Part shown: positions 56,266-64,000 of the stretch, one piece after another
How the letters are laid out: each line of letters begins with the position of its first letter
Numbering within the stretch: the first letter of the stretch is position 1
Assembly (NCBI GenBank): GCA_963575645.1
Contig: OY754466.1
Coordinates: 38,534,001-38,598,000 of the forward strand
DNA from: Xanthostigma xanthostigma
Taxonomy: Eukaryota; Arthropoda; Insecta; Raphidioptera; Raphidiidae
Reading direction: 5' to 3'
Length of the DNA stretch: 64,000 bases
Translations under genes and position numbers: made by a program
Notes under the pieces: generated by a model
The model's input: only the letters and a program-made list of their open reading frames with translations
Told to the model about the DNA's origin: nothing
The model's database searches: none

Positions 56266-56300
56266 GCGTGGTACATCCTACCACTGAGCTATCAATGCTT
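56266..56300 (-). repeat. tRNA 5'-half-like fragment
   Basis: Minus strand ATAGCTCAGTGGTAGGAT matches a tRNA box A and D arm; no box B accompanies it. Confidence 0.3.
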
Positions 56301-56442
56301 ACAATGAATCATTGTTTATACAGGGTTACTAATAGGTAGTACAATTTTGTGACACATTCTGTTACTTATAGGGAAACGAGTTTACCCCCGTTTTTAAAGA
56401 AGTATTCACTTCAAAAAAATGGAGTATATATCTCAAATGTAA

Positions 56443-57162
56443 AGGCCCCCATACACCTCGTTCTTTTTTGGCAGTTTTCATCGTCACGATAAAACACGTC
56501 GGTCAAAACCGAAGTGTATGGGCAAAAACTGTCGATGAAACACGGCAGTTTTTTTATCTGCCGAGTCTTGATTTTAAACACGACGTGTTTGCTGGTTGTC
56601 GTTTTAAATCGTAATGTGTGGCGCTTTCCGATAAGAATCGACGTGTTTATTCAGTGGTGCGACGTACAGCAAATAAGTCATATTAATTAAATGATTGTAA
56701 TTAGTTTGAGTATTGATTTATATTTTAACCGTTTTAGTGCTAAGCAATTTTGACAAAAATAAATGAAAATTGCTATAAACATATTGATTAATTTAGAGGA
56801 AAAAATAATGGTGTCAAATAAAACACTCTAATTTAGACAAATATCAATCAATTTTATTAATTATTTTTGCATTATATTGTTTATTAATGTTTATTAAACA
56901 TAAAATAATATCAATATTATTGTATTTTCCATCAAAGCAGATCGTATTAATGATGCCACGACTTCAGAAAAACTGAACGAAACTACGCCTCTGTGTGGAT
57001 ATGGCCGTTGTTCGTGTTTAAATTAACCGTACAGTTTTACCCGTGCGGTTAAAACTGCCATAAAAGAACGAGGTGTATGGGGATGGCCGTTGTTCGTGTT
57101 TAACCGTACAGTTTTACCCGGCGGTTAAAACTGCCAAAAAAGAACGAGGTGTATGGGGGCCT
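56443..57162. mobile_element. PIF/Harbinger-like element, TSD TAA
   Basis: AGGCCCCCATACACCTCG then TTCTTTTTTGGCAG at the left mirrors the right end, flanked by TAA on both sides (56440-56442, 57163-57165). A 3-bp TAA duplication suggests PIF/Harbinger. The right ~80-bp terminus is present twice in tandem (about 57001-57080 and 57084-57162). No transposase frame. Confidence 0.6.
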
Positions 57163-57592
57163 TAATGCTTCTATGATTCATGTGGTTGTTAAAACTCGCT
57201 AAAAGCTCGTTATTAATAGAATGTTCTAACTCGTCATAAAATAATACAATTCAAACTAGATACATAATTGTGACCTACAAGGGACTTCTTGTTTTGTATC
57301 AATCGCATGGAACGTAATATTTAATTATATAATAAATTGTAAACGGAAAAAATATTTAGTTCTGAGAACTTCTCAGTGAAATAATTTACTATTTGCTGTC
57401 GGCTCCATCATCAAAAACTTCAACGCCAAAGACCTGAAGAAGCGTGTCGTATGATGGCCTGAAGTCTGCACATTATACACACGGTATTAATATATAATAC
57501 GTAGATACATGATACAATGTGTGTTGAACACAAATCATAGTGCACGGTGTGCGCCGGCCAAGTTCTCGCAAGGCACCGTGCTATATTTACAT

Positions 57593-58103
57593 CAGTGATT
57601 CCCAAAGTGGTCTATATTGACCCCCAGGGGTCGACGACAACTTGCAAGGGGTCCATGTCAGCGGGAAAAAAATTGGGGGTCCATGATATGGAAATGGGGG
57701 TCAACGATAGTGAATCTCCTAACAAAAAACGGAACAAACTGGACATCGTTAACCGAAGAGATTTTAGATTAAATCTAACTAAATTGATGCCAAATGTTGA
57801 AAATTTATTATTAAAGCATCAGGTTCATCCTTCACACTAAAAGCATTTATTTTATGTAACAGAAAGTAAATTTTAATTTGATTCGTTTAATTTGAATCTA
57901 ATTAATAAATGTATAAAACTAAACATTTCACTACCGTTATATAAATTTAAATCGTTCAAAGTGAGTAGCACTATACCGGTTGTCAAAAATACATTTGAAA
58001 TTAATGAATTTGCAAAAAATCAATATTAGGTAAGCAGGGGGTCTACCCAAAACCGAAAAACATGGCAAGTGGTCTACGAGACAAAAAAGTTTGGGGATCT
58101 CTG
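57593..58103 (+). mobile_element. hAT deletion derivative, TSD ATTTACAT
   Basis: CAGTGATTCCCAAA at the left mirrors TTTGGGGATCTCTG at the right, with a perfect 8-bp duplication ATTTACAT (57585-57592, 58104-58111). Inside is the tail of a transposase gene and its 3' flank, so this is an internally deleted copy of an autonomous element. Confidence 0.9.
57745..57840 (+). pseudogene. hAT transposase C-terminal tail (ZBED5-like)
   Basis: The last ~30 codons read RRDFRLNLTKLMPNVENLLL then KHQVHPSH and a stop. The arrangement R..L....P....L...KQ.QPSH at the extreme C-terminus is typical of ZBED5-like hAT transposases. The dimerisation and RNase-H-like catalytic parts are missing because of the internal deletion. 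The frame is still open upstream to 57547, but those residues come from element ends and flank. It cannot be functional and marks the parent family of this MITE. Confidence 0.65.
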
Positions 58104-58111
58104 ATTTACAT

Positions 58112-58935
58112 GAACCATTTGAGCCTTTTTCGAGCACCTCTATCTCCGGAGTCAGTTACGTTACAGAACTGATTTTTTTCAGATAGCTTGAGGTTGCCAT
58201 AAAGAAGTTGTATTCCAAATTTCATACGTTCAGGTGGAATAGTTTCCAAGATACGAGTGTTCAAAAATCAAGATTTTGAGCATTCACTGAACTCACAGTT
58301 ATATAGGCCGGTTTTTCAGCCTCTAAGATAAATTTTCAAACCTGAAATCCTAGAGGTGGAGCTACGGGCTGGGAGTTAACGGTTGAGGGTTAAGAAGCTG
58401 AAGGATAGTAGCTAGATGGCTCGCGTTACACGTGACTATACGTGTAGTGTTAGTAGTAGAGCCAAAAACACGAAATTTTAGGCTTGATAATTTTGCTTAG
58501 CTTTGAAGGTAGCAGATCGGCCAAAATAACCTATTTCACAATTTACAAGCGTCGCTAGCCGAATCTGGAAGGAGTATCGATCCCGAATGCATCAACCGGT
58601 CATCCGAAGACTACTCGCGTCTACTTAGTGCTGGGATATGGTGTGTGATATATAACGCATTATGGTATATCAACTATGATATAATGAAGAATATTATTAT
58701 GTGCTGTGCTACCGATCTCTTTAACAAAATCTAAGCATCAGTTAAACCTCGTTATTTACAGCAACCTACTTCATACCTAGAGCTAATGGCCTTGCTGCCG
58801 AAGCCTCATATATAAAAAAAATATTATGTTGTTAGATAATATTTAAATAGAATAAGTAGGAATATAACTTTACAAAAAATATTGAAATTTCACTAAAAAA
58901 AAAATAAATTCAAAAATTGCGTCCAGTTAAATTAG
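58112..58935. other. No gene recognised
   Basis: Non-coding. Around 57470-57585 and 59105-59215 there is weak direct similarity (ACAATGTGTGTTGAACA and CACCGTG words), perhaps flanks of an older duplication. Confidence 0.35.
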
Positions 58936-59078
58936 AAGGAACAAATAGCTTTGCTGATTAAAAGAAGTTAGATCTGAGAAGGCAAGTTTTTATAAATGAC
59001 TCGTTTATGTAAACTAGCCCTTCTTAGATCTCACTTCTTTTTTTCGGACAAGCTACTTGTTCTTTGTATCGAGCTTGG
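58936..59078. repeat. Small palindrome, arms ~65 bp
   Basis: AGAAGGAACAAATAGCTT and GAAGTTAGATCTGAGAAGG at the left mirror CCTTCTTAGATCTCACTTC and CAAGCTACTTGTTCTTT at the right, with several mismatches. Confidence 0.6.
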
Positions 59079-59287
59079 CTTTTTTCTCCCATTTATGTTT
59101 TTGGTGGTATTGTATAATACATAATACAGTGTGTGTTGAACATAAAATACTACCTACACAAATAATAGACAGGCGCTATATGCACCTCCTAGACACCGTG
59201 TTTACAGCGAGTGGGCATGGAAAACAAAACATTATACCGGCTATAAATAACGTGTACTATCAATTATTATTGATGCATATTTTATTT

Positions 59288-59320
59288 ACAGGCTGTTCCA
59301 AAAATAACGCTGGAAATTTT
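59288..59320 (+). repeat. mariner-type terminus-like motif
   Basis: ACAGGCTGTTCCAAAAATAA resembles an irritans-type mariner end; no partner terminus was found. Confidence 0.25.
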
Positions 59321-59989
59321 CAAGGCATTTCCTTAGTAAAATTTCAAATCGAAAAGTCATCGACACATTTTCATATATCTTGTTAACTAATTATTTTGTT
59401 AACTAATTAATGCGTCATTACCAGTGTGGACAGAAACATGTTAGTCTTTATTAGTGATAGCAAGTTTTCGAAATCATTTTTGTAAAAGTATTTTTTCATA
59501 ACAATAGTACCCATTTGTGTTAACTTTACAGTGCGATACCACGATACAAAAGTGATCAGCGATACCAACAAAATGTAAACACCTAAAGCTGCATTGCACC
59601 TTACATTTATTCTAATGATGTATCATCAATCACTTTATAATTACCGTAAAATCATAAATAAAAACAGTGTTCTTTACATAAATATATAGCCACAAGCAAA
59701 TACAATATAATATTAATATAAACATATAAATAATTGATAAAGTTTTATCTGTAGTATCGACTTGAAACAAAAGAAGAACATTTTTTAATGATAAATATTC
59801 TTCTTTACGACTAAACAAAATAATTGACCGTATCATATATCTGAGCACAGTGAAACAGCAGTGTATGTATCTAGAACGTAATGGGGGTTATTATGTTACG
59901 AATTGTGATATAATGGGAAAACGGAAGTAAGCGAGTTTTGTCATACGAGTCAAATCATCACGTATGATTTCGTCAACAACTTATTAGTG

Positions 59990-60760
59990 TATTGGCCATA
60001 ATACCTACCAGAATTATTCTATTTCTGCGACAGTTAAAAGAGTCATACAAGCAAACATTTCGTATCAATATAGATAAGATAGTCGCTATGAAAGTCAGTA
60101 AGGTGAGTCAACAACAGCTGGTAATAAGCGACATACCTGTTAAAGAAGTGGAAGAATTTTGCTATCTAGGCAGTATGATTAGCAATGATGGAGGGTCAGA
60201 AGCAGATATAGACAGCAGAATCAAAAAAGCATCCCAAGCGTTCGGAAGTTTCAATCGTATTTGGCATTCAAGCATGATTTTTTTAAAAAACGAAGTTGCG
60301 TATTTTTAGCTCTAATGTAAAATCGGTCCTATATGGACCTGAAACCTGAAAAGTGACGAAAGCCATAACAACTAAACTGCACATCTTCATAAAAATATAT
60401 CAGAGCAATCCTGAAGGTGAAATGGTACGAACACGTTTCGAACAACGAACTTTGGAAACGTGCATGGCTTGAACTTAGGCAACGTAGGAAATGGAATTGG
60501 ATAGGACACACGCTGCGAAAGACAGATGACGACATAGCGAAGAGAGTCTTGGATTGGAATCTACAGGGATACCAAAAAAGAGGAAGACCAAAAATATCCT
60601 GGAGAAGAACTTTTCGTGAAGACGTTATGGAACAAGGAACTACCGGCTTCAAGTCAAAAATATGGCAAAAGATAGGACTAGATTCAAAATTTTTGCTCCA
60701 CTTAGGAGTTAGAGGAACTTATAAAGATATTTGCGATTTATTTTGGCATCAATGAAAGTC
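59990..60760 (+). pseudogene. Truncated, frameshifted LINE reverse-transcriptase tail
   Basis: Two frames in series belong to one protein. 60056-60309 reads INIDKIVAMKVSKVSQQQLV.. and EEFCYLGSMISNDGGSEADI..; 60417-60755 reads MKWYEHVSNNELWKR.., RRKWNWIGHTLRKTDDDIAK.. and KRGRPKISWRRTFREDV. The YLGS.I...GG...DI..RI and WIGHTLRK..GRP..WRRT patterns are typical of the C-terminal part of RTE-like LINE reverse transcriptases. A stop at 60307-60309 and a frame change before 60417 break it; the catalytic palm is missing (5' truncation). It is a dead copy. Confidence 0.8.
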
Positions 60761-60764
60761 ATGT

Positions 60765-61455
60765 CGGGGGTGCCAGCTTTGACGCACGCTCTGATTGCTT
60801 CATTATGATAGGTTTACTGACCCTTGTACAAAACAATGATTCAGATCGATTGAATAATATTTCATATCTATTCAACATTTCAGAAGAGTGAAAGTATCTT
60901 GAATCACATCAAAGAACACAAAAGTATTTGAAACATGGCCAAACCGAATTTTTAATAGCCACTGTCATTTCAAATCAAAACTTTGAAATGATGTAAGACA
61001 AGACGTACGGAAAATAATCTTGATGATAAAATGATAAATTTGAAAGGTAAAAAATATCTGAGAAGAAAGTGTTCTATTTGGGTCAAGATCAAGCATCCTA
61101 TCAATGTGAAATATGGTTTTAGATTACTATCGCACACAATCACAATGAATATACACACATATTATGGCTATTATAAAAAGTTATCGTATTATAGTTATCA
61201 ATGTTTATGTGTACGTGTATATATCACTATCAGATTTATAACTTATTATGGTTGTTGATTTACATACGTCACCTGTTGTAGTGCAGTGTCTTAAGATGTC
61301 AATAAAACTCACCTGTAAAAAAGAAACAAATATTAGAATGATTGCGTAAGCACTTAGAAGTTAGAAAATAATATTCCTAAGGGAACATCTAAATTTTAGT
61401 ATTTTCTCTTCTGGGAGAGAAAGCATCTATTTTCACTCACATACCTACAATTTAT
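60765..61455. other. No gene recognised
   Basis: Non-coding AT-rich DNA downstream of the LINE remnant. Confidence 0.4.
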
Positions 61456-61717
61456 AAATACAGTAGAACATTTGTAAGTCGAACTTCAAGAGAGACGTCA
61501 AAAAATTCACATTATAGAGTTTTTGAGTTAAGAAGGATTTCGACTTTTGTCAAGAAATATTCGACTTGAAGAGGTTAAGATGCATTCTAACTAATTGTGA
61601 ATTAAAGTTCAATTGAAATCAAATCTTTGATTAACGTCTGATTAGAACTCTTCAATAAATAAAATTATCGACAAATTTTTCAGACAATATATTGACAAAA
61701 AATATAATTAATACATT

Positions 61718-61749
61718 AACGTTTCGATCCGGATTTGGATCTTCATCAG
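61718..61749 (-). ncRNA. Hammerhead-ribozyme-like motif, perfect CUGAUGA core
   Basis: Minus strand: CUGAUGA, a 5-bp helix II of GAUCC with GGAUC and a 6-nt loop, then GAAA, ACGU and U. All invariant core positions of a minimal hammerhead are present. Flanking UU/AA could start helix I. Penelope-like retroelements carry such minimal hammerheads; that this repeat is a Penelope relic is inference. Confidence 0.55.
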
Positions 61750-61850
61750 AACTGATCTAAAAAATATAAAAAATAAGTAATATTTAATTTCTATTATTCT
61801 ATTATTCTATTATTCTATTATTATTTATTTTTTATATTTTTAGATCAGTT

Positions 61851-61882
61851 CTGAAGAAGATCCAAATCCGGATCGAAACGTT
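61851..61882 (+). ncRNA. Hammerhead-ribozyme-like motif, CUGAAGA core
   Basis: Plus strand partner with CUGAAGA (allowed N7), the same GAUCC/GGAUC helix II, GAAA, ACGU and U. It faces the minus-strand copy across the microsatellite loop. Confidence 0.5.
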
Positions 61883-62012
61883 AATGTATTAATTATATTT
61901 TTTGTTAATATATTGTCTGAAAAATTGGTCGATAATTTTATTTATTTATCAAATGAAATCAATAATAATAATATACTATATTTAATTTTGATGTTAGTAT
62001 CTACGGCTGTAG

Positions 62013-62186
62013 AAATAATTAAAGTTGGATTGGGCAGCCAAAATATATAAAAACCATTATTTTATTTTTGCCTGTTAAAAATGTTTTATTACATCAATGA
62101 GTATCGTCAAAAATATTTAACATGCAAAAATAAAGAAAATTGTTTTTATATATTTTGGCTGCCCAATCCAACTTTAATTATTTTTA
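62013..62186. repeat. Palindrome, ~65-bp arms
   Basis: AATAATTAAAGTTGGATTGG then GCAGCCAAAATATATAAAAA at the left is mirrored at the right end. The inner parts also pair weakly. A MITE nested in the pogo-like element. Confidence 0.75.
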
Positions 62187-62467
62187 AATAATATACTATG
62201 ATCGAGAGACATCAGAGGTCCAATTAATTTGTTCGTGTCATGGAGAGAAAATATGTACCGAGATAGCTTGTAGGGATTCACTGATTATTTCGATCTATAG
62301 AGGGTTGAGATTTCGAGTAATGGAGTTCGAGTAATTGAAGACTTGAAGGGAAGGGAAACATTTTTTCGACTTTTTATGGTTTTCGACTTATCAAGGTTCG
62401 ACTGTAATAGATCGCTAAAATCTTTTTGGATTTATCGTAGCCGAGTAAATAAAGCCGACGATTCGAT

Positions 62468-62922
62468 TAGAATTAGGGAATAAATAACTTCACGATAAAA
62501 AAATCACTGTGCCCAGTCAGTCGTCTAAAATTATCACTGTGATCTGACAAGAGGTAACTACGTTCCAAAGTAACACGATGTTGTTCCATGTCACCGCAAT
62601 CACGACGGTCGCTCCAACCGAGTAGCCGACCAACGCCGATGTAATGTCCGACCGAGTGTTTGCTCGGTCAGGCGTTATTCTGCGTGATCAGCCATCTAAA
62701 ATGATCACTGTGATCTGACAGAGGTAACTACATTCCAAAGTTACGTATTTTGTTCCATGCCACCGCAATAACGACGGTCGCTCCAACCGAGTAGTCGACG
62801 TAACCGAGTGTTTGCTCGGTCGGGATCGACGTGACAAAGTCACGATGATTTTTCACTGTGATTTTTGTGTAACTAAAAGAACTGGCACTGTGATCACATA
62901 GTAACGACTTTTCCCATGTCTA
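62468..62922. mobile_element. hAT-type element, copy 2 of family D, TSD GATTCGAT
   Basis: Inverted relative to 8604-9031. Ends are TAGAATTAGGGAATAA and CCCATGTCTA, with a perfect 8-bp duplication GATTCGAT (62460-62467, 62923-62930). It carries the same internal direct duplication around ACGACGGTCGCTCC and the CTCGGTCGG words. The perfect duplication fixes the ends of this family. Confidence 0.9.
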
Positions 62923-63199
62923 GATTCGATAAAAACTAACTGGCAGGTAACCTAGTGTAAAATATCTCCTACACAGCAACCGGTTGTGGCACTTGCAATC
63001 ATTGCTATAATAGGGAAGTACAACATTACTGTTTACGCTGACTTGATCGAACGGTAGGGAATGTGGTCGAAGTACATTATTCTATTGTGGTTGCTGTGTC
63101 TAGCTATGTGCTCTACAATACCTGGATAAATTACAAACTAAGAGAACTTATAAAACACGATTCACACTAAAGACCGCTGCGCACGAGTCCTGTTTTGCC

Positions 63200-63470
63200 G
63201 TTGGAATCGTTGCTGGGCAGGCGTTGGCTGCCGCACTGGCTACCAGGACACGGAAATGCCCTCACTGCGTGGTTACAAGTTGGATTTCGAAATTATAACC
63301 GCGGCTATTTATCGAGCTCGATTCGAGCAAGAACCAATCAGAAAACAGTATTTTGTCATGTGAGCGACGACCTGGGCCCATAAACAAACAAGGCGTCATA
63401 GTGTGTGTTCTGTTCAGAGACAATAAACGTCAACTTTTGTTAACATTCAAACTGTCACTGCCCGCGCACC
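63200..63470 (+). repeat. Unclassified dispersed repeat, copy 2
   Basis: Direct, diverged copy of 24530-24790. Shares TCGTTGCTGGGC, GAGCAAGA, AACAGTAT, GTGAGCGAC, GGCGTCATA and GACAATAAACGT. Confidence 0.55.
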
Positions 63471-63799
63471 AAAGCCAGCTTCAAAACGTAGAGTTTGATT
63501 TCATGTGGTCTTCAGGTGTCGTTTTTGTCACACTCCCTGTCATATCGTTTAAGAAGCTTCGCAGTTCAAAAAGAATAATAACAGGGCAATTCAATCCCAT
63601 TCTATTGCCCGCTAGCGGCGCTAGTAGTCTTCGTGGAAGTAAACGTTGAATAATATGTTTATACTCAATATCTTATTTTTAGTGCAACAACATAAATGTG
63701 TCCTTAACTGGGTATACAAATTTCGATAATTAAAGGTTTCGTTTAATTAATAATTTTTTTCATTATTTCGATATTAAAAAAACCTAAAGCAAATTTTAT

Positions 63800-63985
63800 T
63801 AAAAACTAATTAATTATTAATTAATTTTTATATTTTTTAGATCAATTCTGAAAAAGGTCCAAATCCGGACATTATATTAATTATAATTATATATTTTGTT
63901 AATATAGGTAATTGTCTGAAAAATTGGTCGATAATTTTAGGAGTTCTAATCAGACGTTAATCAAAGATTTGAATTATTATTATAG
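63800..63985 (+). repeat. Decayed half-copy of the 61.7-kb palindrome
   Basis: TTTTTTAGATCAATTCTGAA then AAGGTCCAAATCCGGAC, CTGAAAAATTGGTCGATAAT and GACGTTAATCAAAGATTTG follow the order of the 61.83-61.95 kb arm. The GAAACG part of the ribozyme-like core is missing. Confidence 0.65.
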
Positions 63986-64000
63986 TTATTTAAAAAATGC

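Larger units (their letters stand above)
61655..61950. repeat. Palindrome carrying facing hammerhead-like motifs
   Basis: Arms of ~120 bp enclose a (CTATTATT)n microsatellite loop (about 61787-61822). Each arm includes a hammerhead-like core. The outer flanks contain AATCTTTGATTAACGTCTG at 61622 and its relatives at 22.77 and 63.96 kb, so this is a dispersed family; a decayed half-copy is at 63800-63980. Confidence 0.8.
61461..62404. mobile_element. pogo-like element split by nested palindromes
   Basis: CAGTAGAACATTTGTAAGTCG at the left mirrors GACTTATCAAGGTTCGACTG at the right, with TA on both sides. TCGAC/GAGTAATGG words are seen in both subterminal parts. The middle is occupied by two palindromic elements (61655-61950, 62013-62186). 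Confidence 0.6.

Overview
The window looks like insect nuclear DNA, most likely from a moth or butterfly. It is AT-rich, shows no bacterial-style gene packing, and is crowded with interspersed elements I recognise as common in Lepidoptera. The best marker is a repeat at about 50.73-51.27 kb that ends in GAGTCCGACTCGCACTTGG followed by CCGG and a T run. The order-level call rests on recalled repeat families, not on a host gene.

I found no convincing host protein-coding gene in 64 kb. The only long intact reading frame (45379-49317) is the gag-pol frame of a Ty3/gypsy-type LTR retrotransposon with identical 151-bp LTRs and a 5-bp target duplication. Other coding traces are relics: the last ~30 residues of a hAT transposase (57.75-57.84 kb), a broken LINE reverse-transcriptase tail (59.99-60.76 kb) and a second LINE tail remnant (54.38-54.57 kb). 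Most other short open frames lie in palindromes or simple repeats and look like chance.

Layout. 0-15 kb: hAT-type elements with 8-bp target duplications (1518-1895, 6137-6489, 8604-9031, 9784-10106), Helitron ends, a complete minus-strand Helitron (11458-12095), palindromic elements and a TTAA-flanked element (13.9-14.8 kb). 15.8-21.2 kb: a palindromic family-A element interrupted by a 3.86-kb foldback element whose arms hold 9 and 5 copies of a ~140-bp tandem unit. 21.4-22.4 kb: an element with dispersed TCAGCA/TGCTGA-like subterminal motifs. 23-33 kb: pogo-like, mariner-like and several large palindromic elements. 33.2-35.4 kb: a four-event nest of three Helitrons and one hAT element. 36-45 kb: Helitron remnants, more palindromes and tRNA-derived heads. 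45.2-49.6 kb: the LTR retrotransposon, inserted in the loop of an older palindrome. 50-64 kb: hAT, PIF/Harbinger-like and pogo-like elements, local tandem amplification, LINE remnants and a second copy of the 8.6-kb hAT family.

There is no pathway to describe; the elements relate by insertion into one another, which gives a relative order. The points most worth a second look are the foldback element with internal iterons, hammerhead-ribozyme-like motifs facing each other in two palindromes (3.3 and 61.8 kb), the Helitron/hAT nest, and a hairpin loop that is flipped between two copies of one repeat (28.4 and 43.6 kb).
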